DNA of 64,000 bases. Origin: Apostichopus japonicus (Eukaryota; Echinodermata; Holothuroidea; Aspidochirotida; Stichopodidae). The translations under genes and the position numbers were made by a program. Location of the stretch: the NCBI RefSeq assembly GCF_037975245.1, contig NC_092575.1, positions 23,785,841-23,849,840 of the forward strand. The letters are read 5' to 3'. The notes below the pieces were generated by a model. It did not search any database and was not told the origin of the DNA. It saw only the letters and a list, made by a program, of their open reading frames with translations. Below are positions 1 through 12,700 of the stretch, piece by piece; the stretch's first letter is position 1, and the number at the start of each line of letters is the position of its first letter.

Positions 1-655
1 GAAAACTAGCACCACAGACTACATAATCACAGCAACAAAACATATTAGAACCTATCCCCACAGATGACAAAATCACAGCTACAAAACATCTTAGAACCTA
101 TCCCCACAGATGACAGAATCTCAGCTAAAAAACATCTTAGAACCTATCCCACAGATGACAGAATAACAGCTACAAAACATCTTTGAACCTATCCCACAGC
201 TACAAAACATCTTAGAACCTATCCCCACAGATGACAGAATCTCAGCTACAAAACATCTTAGAACCTATCCCCACAGATGGCATAATCTCAGCTACAAAAC
301 ATCTTAGAACCTATCCCCACAGATGACAGAATATCAGCTACAAAACATCTTAGAACTTATCCCCACAGAAGACAGAATCTCAGCTACAAAACATCTTAGA
401 ACCTATCCCCACAGTTGACAGAATCTCAGCTACAAAACATCTTAGAACCTATCCCCACAACTACAAAACATCTTAGAACCTATCCCACAGATGGCATAAT
501 CTCAGCTACAAAACATCTTAGAACCTATCGCCACAGATGGCAGAATCGCAGCTACAAAACATATAGAACCTATCCCCACAGATGGCATAATCACACGCTT
601 GAAAACATCTTAGAACCTATCACCACAGATGACGGAATCACAGCTACAAAACATC
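1..655. repeat. 46 bp minisatellite (about 14 copies)
   Basis: Direct tandem copies of a unit of about 46 bp whose core reads ACATCTTAGAACCTATCCCC, followed by ACAGATGRCAGAATC and AGCTACAAA. Some units are shortened, for example around 180-210 and 455-490. The array runs off the left edge of the window. The open frame at 415-729 is read straight through the repeat and is not taken as a gene. Confidence 0.9.
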
Positions 656-3600
656 TGGACATCCCCCACCCACCAACGCTGCCCCAGCCGATTGGAAGAT
701 TGGAAGTTCACATGATTAGCATAATATAGTTGCATGAGAAAACCAGGCTTGTTACTACACCCCGTTGGGACAATTGTTTTCTATACCGTATAGTGTCATG
801 TTCCGCGTCAGAGCACTCGTATTGTCAGTACGAGCAGTATTAATATCATGTTTATATTAGGTCAAGGTTAGGAACCATTTGTACTGGCAATACCAGTGCT
901 TTGAGAGCATGATATTGGAGTACAGTTTAGAGAGGTATTAGCATTAGGAAATTTTCTTAACTGGCTGGTGACAATAATAAATGTTGGATATCGAACAATG
1001 ACTCCGCAGCTGCCACATTGAGTATCGAAGGTTTATTTTGTACCCTTCAAACATGGAAGAGAGCTAAAGTTCAATCAGTATATCTATTCATATGTTGTCA
1101 ATATGTGTACTCTATTACGTGTGTTTGTACATTATGTGTTATACGGTAGTCCCACTGCTGGTTTCATTAGTGTATAATAAACATAGAATATCATAGGCAA
1201 CGCATACCTAACATATTGATGCCTATCTATACCATGAGTACTCTGGAACGTTCTTTCAAGTTTTTGTGAAGTGCGATACTATTAATCTGGGTTTAAAGGC
1301 TACAGATAGGTCTATCACACGATTGAAAAAGAAAGTGTAAAGTTTAATGAACGCATTGGAAGCTACAAAGGTACTGTATCATTACAACCAGACAAGGAAG
1401 TACAACCGACAAGGAAGTATCAGGAACTTTAGCAAGCGCCATCTTGTACCGGAAGGTAAGTTGAAAAGTTGTAGGTATACAGTAAATTGAACAACTTTAA
1501 ATAAATTAAAAAACTTATAAACACGGATCCTTTTCATTATATTCTTTACACTAGACATGATTCATTCAGGGGAATGATATATATGTGATATGGGGCATCT
1601 ACTGCTGGTTTTGTTAGTGTATAGGTTACATAGAATATCACACGCGGCCAAAATTGCGATGCATACCTAACATGCATACCTAACATATTGATGCCTATCC
1701 AATGTTTCTGGATCTAAATGTGAAATACCTGATGGTTCGTCATCACTAAGCCCACAATCATGATCATCTTAATGCTTTGTGCATATTTTTCTAAGAAAAC
1801 GATGAAAACTGCAGCGCGTCAGGGGACTAACATCATTGGACCCCATTAGAGGGACCCTACGGCCGCATGGTTATGTGCCCAGTGCCCCTCGTCCCAATCC
1901 CTCGCTCACACTGTCGCCCCTGGCACCAGCTTGAACTACCCTAAGCATACGCTCATCAAATATTGCTCTCATTTTGTTCTGTCCGCCCCGCCCTCTCAAA
2001 TCCAAATGTCTGACAACGAAAACCTCTAGCTTCCCTCCAGCGAACTATACTAAAACTGTAGATAGCTATCATAACTTTTCGTCAATTATTTCGGCCTATC
2101 TTTGAACGGAAATGTAGGCTGTGATAACAGCAGTGTAGCAAGTTCACCTTAAACTGTAAGTTTATAGATAGACGAGCAGTCGGGTACTTTTGTATTGTTC
2201 TTCACTTTTTGGTGCCATGACAGCATTCACAAACAAAGCACGACATCAAAATTTACACTGTATGAGCATGTCAGAATAAGTCTAACCTATGGGGACTAGT
2301 CCTCCGACATAAACACTTACAGCATATATATATAGTCCAAAGTGCTAGATAACGTCAGTGTTGGCTAAGAACATTCGGAATTAAGTATTAAAGCAGTAGA
2401 ATACATATACTTAAGGTTTATCTTAAAACCCGGTATACTCTGCACAGGGCTTACCATGTTAATTTTATTTATTGTGTCCCAATAGGAATGGAAGTTAAGG
2501 CTTGACTCATTGAAGAACGAAGTTCATACAGGAAGCTCGGCATCTTTCGCCTGCATGTGCACTGACACATACAATGAACCAATTTTTGAACATATTTTCT
2601 CCACTGTATTCACTCCCGTCTGAATTCCCCAACCTTACTCCCTTCCCAACTTATCCAAGAGACCCAATATACTCTGATGTGAAACACTTCATCTCCTTAT
2701 ATTGTCAGGTTGCTATTTTGAATAATAACGAAAAACCATTTAGAACTTTCCAATATTCCGTTATCAGATAAGACTATATAGGACCGTTGACCACACAAGT
2801 CGGCCGTAAATATATATGAAAGGCGTTTGAACATCATTCGTGCATTACTGACTTATGTTGGACGTCTTAGACGACAAATAATAGTGACCCACTTGCTCAA
2901 TGGAAGATAGATTGAGGAAGAGGGATGGATATATCTCAGGCTATGTGATTATCTCGATAATCTGTAGACTTTACATACAGATCATCTGTATTGATGTACT
3001 CCAACCCTACCGATCCCTCTCCTCCTCTCCCCTCCTCTCCCTTCTCTCCCTCTCCATCCCTCCTCCCCCCTCCTCTCCCCCTTTTTGAAGTTCGATGTTT
3101 TAATTAAGTAAGTCATAAAATTCACGATAACACTCAAATAGATTCAGTATAACAAAAAGGAAAAATCTCACCGAACTGCTTTAAGTTCAATATTGACTTA
3201 AAAATCACGCGATATTGTTTATATTTAAGAGATCAAGGGTAAGTGGGCGTAATTTATTATTTTATTCCTTTGCTAGACACCAGCTCAAATCAAGCCTGCC
3301 GTTCTCTCTTACTATAGCAGTTATCCATCCATTACCTCTTTTGTGCTCCATTCTTGAGCGTTTATTATCTTATATTCAGTTGAGAATTTGCTTCATCCTC
3401 TGATCAAAGTCACAGCATTTCGTTTAAATTTTTTAATTATCTCAAAGGGCTCTCTGTTTGAAATTTGTGTTATCACTGCACGCTTCGTTGACCTGCGACC
3501 AGTGACTCAGCATAAAAACGGATCGAATTATATCAAGAACAAGTATATATTCAAGACCTTCCGAAGAATATTAGCTGTTCCTCACCTACACCTGTCTAAC

Positions 3601-5924
3601 ACAGACGTATTTCATTGTAAGAAAAGATAAACATTTATGAATTTCTATCAACAGCACTGCAGTGTAGGGAAATAAGGCTAAATTAAACAACAGGCCTGTA
3701 CGGGACATTTTGAATCAAAAATTAAATTTCTTTGAAGAATATTTCCACCTTTGACCATCGTATATGTGAATTTATAATTTTCTCGAAATTTCAACTGTTT
3801 TCTCACGATTTCGTCGTCTTTTTCGCAATCCAGAATAAATTAAATATAACTGTAACGTAATTCCAGATTGATCGTACACAGTGTGTTTTTACAATCGGGG
3901 ATGACCAGAAACAGAATTTCATCCATCATATTAACTCAAGGGTGCTTGTTAAACATCAAATGAGGCCGCAGCATTCACCCCCCAAAAAAGGATCCTCTTT
4001 CCATTCTGTTTATTTCTGTATTTATTGAGATATTCCTCGATAAGAATTTTTTTGGGAAAGTCATATTTGTATCTTAAAATTTTTTTAATTTTTTTTTCGC
4101 AGACAAGGACTCCCGCTGCAGTAATATAATTCTCGTAGAACTAATGTAGCACATGTGAAAATGGCCACCACGAAAACCTCGTAAGTGTCATTATTTCTTT
4201 TACAAAATATCCAAATATGTATATTCTTGGCAATTATACATGACAGATATATGAAAAAAGTATTGATTATTTGTTTACTTAACAATCACCTAAAAATATA
4301 CAAGCAATGTTGTATAATGAAAATCTTTCGTAAAAAGAAGTCTTGCATGAATGAACTGTTCGTTCCCGAGATAACTCCTGAAATGGGTGGGGGTGGATCA
4401 GTGTCGAGGAGATGGGGTGGGGCGACATCACGGTCTCGTTGCATTGAGGAGGTAAAGAACGAAGCCATCTCAAGTCACGGATAAAATGGATCCTCTCTGC
4501 ATTCTGTGCCTCAAATTTCATTATTTTAATATGACTACGAAACAGAACCTTACGATTGATTACTTTAATTTATCATCAAAAGGGCACTTAATGATTAAAC
4601 TTTTCTTAAATGTCTCAACAAAAGGAATTTGTTTAAAACCACAAAATGACAAAGTAAGGTACCGGTACTTGTCCAAGATGTGCTTTTCTAATCTATGAAA
4701 CGGGCCACTTCTTAACGTTAACGTTTATGTTACAAAACAGGAGGAACGTATCCCCTCGGATGCACAGCATCGGGTCAATCGCCCCTGGATATAATACAAA
4801 TTTTATAAGGATAAAAGAACATGTTTGAGTGGAGTTATTAGAAGTTTAAAACAGTGAACTAACATTAAGAATTAGCATTGCAGTATGAGGCACCGGCGTC
4901 ATCGATCTCTGTACCCTTAAGTGAGCATTCCAGGGTTTAAGCATATTCTGTTGGTAAATATCTTTGACACATGTGTAGCTATAGAGACTATAATATGTCT
5001 TAGAACTCAGAACTAAACTTCTGTCTGAAACCCGTGAAAACTTTACACCAAGTTGATTTTCTTTAATAGCGCCATCATTTTTCATTAGCGGAGCCCTTGT
5101 TAAAGTTAACTTTCTTGAATAGCTCCACCATTTACAACTTGTGGGCGTCTAATTGTCTCACATATTTTGGCGCTATAACACAAATGAATATGAATGTAAT
5201 GAATGTGGTCAACACGCAGCACAAGTTGCATTAGAAAATTACATAAGTACATATATATGATAGCGATGAATATTGAAGATAAATAAATCGTATTCAAGCA
5301 AACTAACTAAAGCATATGCAATTTCATAAATTTGACTGAAACTGCAAGCTTTTAACAATAATTAGGCCTATTGTCGGTGTTGTTATTTTGTTAAAGGAAT
5401 ATTTTCATATCGGTACACTCAGTAATTGCTTTGCATTGTTTTTCTTCATTCTGAGATTCATTTCGACTTTAATAGGATACTTTAATATGAATATTTGGTT
5501 CGGTCAATTTTTGCAATTTTCAACACTTTTTACTCCGCTTGCCAAATATACATCCATGTGGCGCCACGTACTTCCTTCACGCTCATGCGCGAGAGTGTTC
5601 GTCTAAACTATTGTAAGTCATTGTACTATAGGCCAGTATCCTTATCAATAACATTAGGCATTGAACGTCACGTTTTCGAAGATTACTATGTCGGTTAATT
5701 GCTCTGGACAACTGCCATTGTGTTTCACGACTTTATATTTCCATTGTATTAATTATCAATAGATTTTTAAAGATTCAGTACCCTTCATAAGGCCTAGCGA
5801 CTTCGAAGTCTGAGCGCTGTTCATCAACATTCCGTCGATCAAATATCACTCTAAATTCTTCGTTACCACGGATACAAGCTTCCAACCCTGACCTTATTTT
5901 TCACTGTTTGCCTTCCACACACAG
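656..5924. other. Noncoding stretch upstream of first recognised exon
   Basis: I see no convincing coding exon. Contents: a MITE at 759-967 (listed separately); a direct repeat pair at about 1146-1229 and 1597-1700 sharing the core CATACCTAACATATTGATGC; a GC-richer patch at about 1800-2000; and a pyrimidine-rich tract at 3000-3080. Since the exon at 5925 begins in mid-codon, at least one upstream exon must exist. It may lie here unrecognised or beyond the left edge. Confidence 0.6.
759..967 (-). mobile_element. MITE, second copy of the 11646-11845 family
   Basis: Reverse-complement relative of the element at 11646-11845, similar along its whole length. Its ends are CCCCGTTGGGACAATTG on the left and AAATTTTCTTAACTGGCTG on the right, which are imperfect inverted repeats of each other. 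The body shares the AATACGAGTGCTCTGA and CAAGCACTGGTA-like segments in opposite orientation. No clean target-site duplication was recognised here. The superfamily is not assigned. Confidence 0.7.
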
Positions 5925-6786
5925 AGTACGTATAACGATACCAAGATTCACTGTACAAGATGGCTACCACGTGTGGTACATGGACGTGCTCGATACTGGC
6001 CGTTTGGCAGTCGCTGGATCTAACGACGGGAAAAAGAACACTTTTATCGATCTGTTTATGTTTCAAGTTGATCCTGATTCTCAGGAAAAACCGTTATTAT
6101 TGACATCAGAGCCCTATTTTTCTCAGGAATTTACCGAGTTTGGTTCATCATGGCGGTCTGTTTGTTTACTGGATGATCGTCTGTTTTTAACGTGTTGTGA
6201 GGATACGATATCATTGTACGATAGTAGTAATGGCGGTCTGGTCAATCAAGGGAAGTTTAACGGTAAAGCCTACTGTATGACAACCAGAGATGGTTTAGTC
6301 TATGTCGGTTTAGTATTATCCAGTGAGGTGATTGTCTTAGATGCGAGAGAATTGAGAATAAAGAAGACAATCACCTTAAAAGGATTAGAAGGAGGAGACT
6401 GGCCTGAGGATATAACAGTTAGTAATAATAAACTGTTTATCTCTACAGGCCTGTATGGTAGGAGAGCTTTAATGTGTAATAGTGAGGGAGAAATAGAACA
6501 GGAATATACAAACACACAGTACAGAGATGCACGTAGTATAACAGTCAGTGAAGAGAAAGGATTAATATTTATATTATGGAGTGATGGTGAGGGTAGACAA
6601 GTTGTTGTTTACTCTCTATCTGGGGGTCATTCTTCCATCTCTGGGGGTCATTCTTCCATCTCTGGGGGTCATAGCTTGGCTTCTTTTAAAGTTCCTGATG
6701 ATTCCCTGAGAATCAGGATCAATAATAACATAAACAGATTGTTTTTGGTTACTGAAAAAACTGGAGAAGTCTATGAATATCACACA
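5925..6786 (+). CDS. Exon: beta-propeller-like (NHL/WD-like) domain
   Basis: Encodes residues 1-287 of the partial product. The exon starts with the third base of a codon after an acceptor CCTTCCACACACAG and ends before the donor GTAAGT at 6787. The sequence has serial four-stranded-blade character: short hydrophobic strands such as RLAVAGSND, RLFLTCCEDTISLYD, GLVYVGL, KLFISTGLYG, GLIFILWSDG and RLFLVTEKTGEVYEY are spaced about 40-45 residues apart, as in six-bladed NHL or WD propellers at the C-termini of invertebrate TRIM-like proteins. No catalytic motif is visible. Residues around 231-251 contain three copies of SGGHS, from a 21 bp repeat. If the 6787 donor is ignored the frame runs only 12 codons further to TAA at 6820-6822, so a short isoform or a separate gene ending here is possible. 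The family assignment is by pattern only. Confidence 0.65.
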
Positions 6787-9700
6787 GTAAGTACTGATAA
6801 AGGAAATATAGGCCTATGGTAAAAATTAGGAATATTTATCACTTTTATTAAAGCAATCCTTTGATTGAAGCTCAACAAATTGGGTATCATTCTATGCGAA
6901 CAAGTGACGAGAAGACACTCTTAGATGTTTTGAGATCTAATTTGCGAAATTTAATGAAAAATAAGGGCAATTTTTTCTTTGGGATTTGCTGATTCTGATA
7001 AGGTTGTCATGGAAGTGTTTTGTAGTGTCAATGTAAATGTAAAATTGGTTTTCCTTATTTTCTCAGTCTTCATTGCTTCAAAAATAAACAAAATTGTTAC
7101 TAGTGAATGCGGAATTTTATTAAGAACACAACTATCACTTGTTTGTTAAGATGAAGATAAAAATGGTGGAAAAGTAAGTGCATTTTTTTTTTTAAATTTA
7201 GGCCATTGGATGCTTGTTGCAATATAAGAGTAACACACAAAATATGGAAAATATTTCTTCTTATTTTCTGAGCTTACAAGCTCCTAATTTTGACAAATTT
7301 GGTATTAGTGAATGCGGAATTTTATGAAGAGCACAACTATTGCTTGTTTGTTAAGAGGGAGATCAAAATGGTGGAAAAGTAAGTGCAAAATTTTATGAAA
7401 AATTTAGGCCATTGGATCCTAGTTGCACTGTGCAATATTAAAGCAACAGTCAAGATTTTGAAAATATTTCTTCTTATTTCCTGAGCTTACAAGCTCCTAA
7501 TTTTGACAAATTTGGTATTAGTGAATGCGGAATTTTATGAAGAGCACAACTATTGCTTGTTTGTTAAGAGGGAGATCAAAATGGTGGAAAAGTAAGTGCA
7601 AAATTTTATGTAAAATTTAGGCCATTGGATACTACTTGCACTATAGAAAAAACAGACAAAATTTGGAATATATTTTGTCTTATTTTCTGAGCTTACAAGC
7701 TGCTAATTGTTACAAATATGGTGTTAGTGAATGCAAGATATTCTCAATATTGAAATAAGTGCTATATTTTGGTGAAATTATTTCTATAAAGAAAAACTAA
7801 AATTAAAAAATTCTATGAAAAGTGATGGAAAATGAATGTTGCCTGACATACAGTCAGACAGTGTAGTTCCTTTATCATTATCTTTAACTGTCAAAGTCTT
7901 CTAAGTTTTAAAAGATACAAATTTGACAAAAATCAATGCAAACTATTGCTAAGAACAAAACAGGAGCATTTTACCGTGAAACGAGGTAAAATTCAAGAAA
8001 GATTAAGGGCAATATTTTACAAATAGGCCATACTGCTGCCATGTTGATTAGTTTGACACTAGTGCACATGTATAGCAAATACTGCAGTGATGATACCTTG
8101 ATTTGATGACAGTATTTAAGTCTTCATAAAATGGCCCGACACAAGCTTCCCTCTATTTTGGGATGTAGGGTGCTTTACTTAGGTGCACATTAGTAAAAAA
8201 ATCAGAAAAAGAAGCCCTGGGGATATGTGACCTTAGCCTTGTCATATTTTCGCATTGTCCACAGAGTTAAGACTGCAAAAGTCACAAAGCCATTGAAATC
8301 ATTTTCATTACTTCTGAGGAGAGAAAGTTGTAGCTAAGTAAAGGCTTTACTTTAATAGGGGTTGCATTGAGTCAGTTGACAGTATTTTTGTCAGTTCTCT
8401 TCAAGTGGTTCATTTCACTGCTGGCCTATGATTTCCAATGCACATTGTAATGTAGTCAGTAGTCCTTTAAAGTAACAACAGATTATGGAATAATTACTGA
8501 CAATGCTAAGTAGGTACAGTAAGCAGGTATAATGTAGCTGTACTACACTCATAAGAAATATACTGCAGTGTCAATTGGTGACAGTATATAACTATTATAG
8601 ACATCACATTGTATAAGTGACAATACACAACATCCTTCTTTATTTGTTTAACTACATGCATTAAAAAGATCCCCATTGATTAGCTGACACCAAGCGCACT
8701 GTGTAATGGATGTAATTGCTATGCACATAGATTTCACATGATCATTGCTACCCATGCTTGAGACAGCATTACAACATGTCAACCAGTGTAAGAACAATGG
8801 TCTTACTAGCTGTTAAAGGCCTAGTTGTACAGTACATGTCATCAGGCCACACCTAATACTAGTAAATTATGTCTGACAGGCTTACAGTAAGTAACCCAGG
8901 AACCTTGGTTAAAATAGCATGATCATCAGTTGATAAGTGCCCATGGTTTCAATAATTAAATGTTTTACATGCATTCTTTGTCTTTAAGCTGTGTAGAGCT
9001 CATAGAGTAATAGCTGCACATTTTAGTACATACACCAATCTTAAAAAGTCTTGACAGTGCAAATGGACCTTGATTATTCAGGCAATGAGCTGCAGCACAT
9101 GTAGTTTAGCTGTGCAACTACAAGCATTTAACCATACTTTCCAGTCTATAGTGCACTTCTAAGTTAGTTGTGTGTACTCATTCAGTAAATCTCTATAGCA
9201 AGATTGTAGGATTAAATAAATGAATCTTCTGTTAGTAAAATACTGCATCAATGATTGACATAGTAAATTCATGAAAACAACACAATTAAGGAAAACGTGA
9301 GTGGTAAGAAGGGGATTAGGGAGAGGGTTATTAATGTTGTTTTAATGTTATTGACCACCTACATTGCCCAGAATAGAAGACACTTTAACATCATACATAT
9401 AGAAGCATCATACATATAGAAGCATGTACATGTACAGTCTTAAAAATCAATACAACCAATTGTTAGCTTGTAGTATTTTTAATTTATTCTGAAATAAATA
9501 TATAAAAGATTGTTGTTAGAGGAATGCAGGTAAAACACAGTCACATAATCAACACCTTCAATCATACAGTATATAAATAAGTTCCTCCATTGGAATGTGT
9601 TGCTGTCCCAATGTGTCTATTTTCTATTTTGTTTTCTGCTACCAAATATATATATTAATTTTGTTTTTGTTGTCTTTTGTTATAGAGTGACATCTTTACA

Positions 9701-12700
9701 TTTGATAACTTCCTGATCCACTCAGAGTCATTGATTGGGAAAGATGACTGTCAGAAGCTACTTGACTACCTCAAGGTTCCAGCTAAGGAATCAAAGGACA
9801 TTATTAAGAGTGATGCACCCTTTATTTCTCTTGTCCACCATCTCAGAGAGGCAGGGAAGGTCTCTGCCGATGACATCAGCCATTTAATGACAGCATGCTC
9901 TGACAAAGGACTGAGTAAATTGGTGGCAGTATTGACTGTCTACCAACAAGCTAAAGGTAAGTTTATATCAGAGAGCTTAAGAAGTTGAATATGTTGTGAA
10001 TCACAAAACATTCAAACTCTTGCCCACACAAAGAATAAAATGGTTTGAGCTAATATTGTATCGTTGTAAAGTACTATTTGGGGGCCTGAAGGGGATCTTG
10101 GGGGGGGGGGGCAATCCACGCAAATGAAAGCGGAAATCCGTCCAAGTTGTTTAACTGCAATCTATTCCACAAATTGACAGCACCCACGAACCTAGATGAA
10201 CATGCAGCATACAAAGGATACAATGAGCTGTAATGGAGCAGTAATGGAGCAGCATTTAACAAGATGTAATGAAACATGAATAAAACATGCTTCCTTGCAA
10301 TATAACCCGGCTAACTATTGTCCACCAACACTCTCTAATTAAATAGTTAAGTAGCAACCATAGTGCATGAGAACCCCACCATTGTAACTCTTGAATTTCC
10401 AGAATTCATTACCAGAATTATCTTTGAATACAAGCCAGTTATCCATTCATTTTACTTGCATTTGTTCACATGAAATTCTCTGTACACATTATTTTTGTAT
10501 CTGTACTGCATACTGCTTTAAGGTAATGCTTGAATGATGAGAACCAAAGAGCAACCCCATTAATAACAATTAAGCTTAACGAGGTAATTGTTAAATGACA
10601 TCAAAAATACAAATACATCAGAATATGCCCTGACATGACTACTCTCAACTCACCAGACCACAACCAAGTACACTACTTTAATGTAGGTGTTTTATGATGA
10701 GACTCTACGTCTACAAACCCTCTGAACCATCAGGAATCTACTGTAAAGAAGTTATGATAATAACCAACAGTTGTACTAGCTATTAACACACTACCAGCAC
10801 AACCAGACACTAACCTGCAGCTATGTCAAAAGTAACAAGCTGTGTTGAAATCCTGACACAAATATTTACAGCAACAATCAAGAAATAAAAAGAACAAACA
10901 AAATACAATTTAAGAAGTAATTAAAGAGTAGAGGTAACAGCTTATTTCATATAAATTCCTGGCACAAAGCTTATATTCACTGCTTATCCTAGCACAAAAC
11001 TGACAAAAGTGTTACAGAACATTTTGTTTCACTATGTTGCTTTAATGCTGGCATGCACTAACACTATTGTATTGATTAAGAACAACAAAGTACTACAGTA
11101 CTAACTTTCCACTGCACTGCCCAGAAACAAATACCAACATATATATCTAACTCAATATACAGAAATTATGATTAGAGTACAACAATGTAAGGTCTACAAT
11201 ATTGCTAACCTAACCTTAAAGGTACACACTTCCTTAACACTGTGGAGATCTACCTAACACTGAACACCCCATTTTGAATGCATCTAGCCACATATGAACA
11301 TATAATTGACAATTACTGACTCTTTAACCTTTCTATAGAACTAAGAAGTAGCATAATTGATAAAGCAACAATATACACTCATAAACCCTAGAACTAAACT
11401 CTTCTCTCAATGAACTAATTAATGTTAACAATTAAATGAAAAATTTGATGGCTGTAGGCACTCTGAGCGATTGATTGGTAACAAGCTGTGCTGAACCTGA
11501 CACAAATATTTACAATATAACAATCAAAATGCAATTAAAGAAGTCACTAAAGAATAGAAGTACTGTAACAGCTTATTTCATATAAATTCCTAACACGAAG
11601 CACATATGCACTGTACCACCTAGCACAGAAGTGTTACAGAACATTCAGCCAGTTGGGACAATTTCCTAATGCTAATACCTCCCTAAACTGTACTCCAATA
11701 TCATGCTTCAAAGCACTGGTACTGTAAAACAGTTCCTAACCTTGATCTGATAGAAACATGATATTCATATTACTCGTACTCACAATACGAGTGCTCTGAA
11801 GCGGGACATGACACTACAGTATAGGAAAATTGTCCTAACTGGATGGAACACTTTGCTCCACTATGCTGCTTAAATGCAGGCATGGACCAACACTATTGTA
11901 TTGATTAACAACAACAAAGATTCACATTGTAAGCTTTCCACTGTGCTGCCCAGAAACAAATACCAACATATACCTAACTCAGCATAGATCCATATCCAGA
12001 AATTATGAATCGAGAACAACCCTGTGTCTACAATACTGTTAACCTAATCTTAAAGGTACACACTTCCTTAAACACTTTGAGATCTCCCTCACACTGAACA
12101 CCACATGTTGAATGCATAGCCACATATGTACACATAATTGACAATAACTGACTCTTTAACCTTTCTATAGAACTAAGAAGTAGCATAATTGATAAAGCCA
12201 CACCATTAGTCAGCCATGCATTTATCATGGGTCATCTCAACCATGAACCTCCAATATATACTCATAAACCCCAGAACTAAACTCTCAAAGTACTAATGTT
12301 TATAAATCACTTAAAGGACATGGTCCAATGTATATTTCTGACTTATTACATATTTATGTCCCCTCTCGTAATCTAAGATCCAGCTCTCAATTTTTATTAT
12401 CTGAAATTAAGTCCAAACATTCTTGGGGGGATAGGTCATTTATTGTTTCTGCCCCTCGCTTATGGAACCAACTTCCCTTAAAAATCAGAAAAACATCTAC
12501 TCTCTCTAACTTTAAGAAGAGCATAAAATCCCATTTAATGACGAAAGCTTTTATATGATCTTATACCATTAAGTTTTTCTTCTGTCATTGTTTTGTATTA
12601 TTCTGTATTATTTGTATCATTTCTCATTGTCATTTGCGCCATGAACATTCTTTGAGTGGTGTGTGCGCATTATAAGTCTTATTATTATTATTATTATTAA

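Noticed and set aside
415-729. 104-residue plus-strand frame at the left edge
   Set aside because: It is read through the 46 bp minisatellite, changes register between units and shows no domain.
10074-10277. Minus-strand frame with SSRFVGAVNLWNRL, slightly like a reverse transcriptase tail
   Set aside because: Too short, and the flanks show no LINE 3' end.
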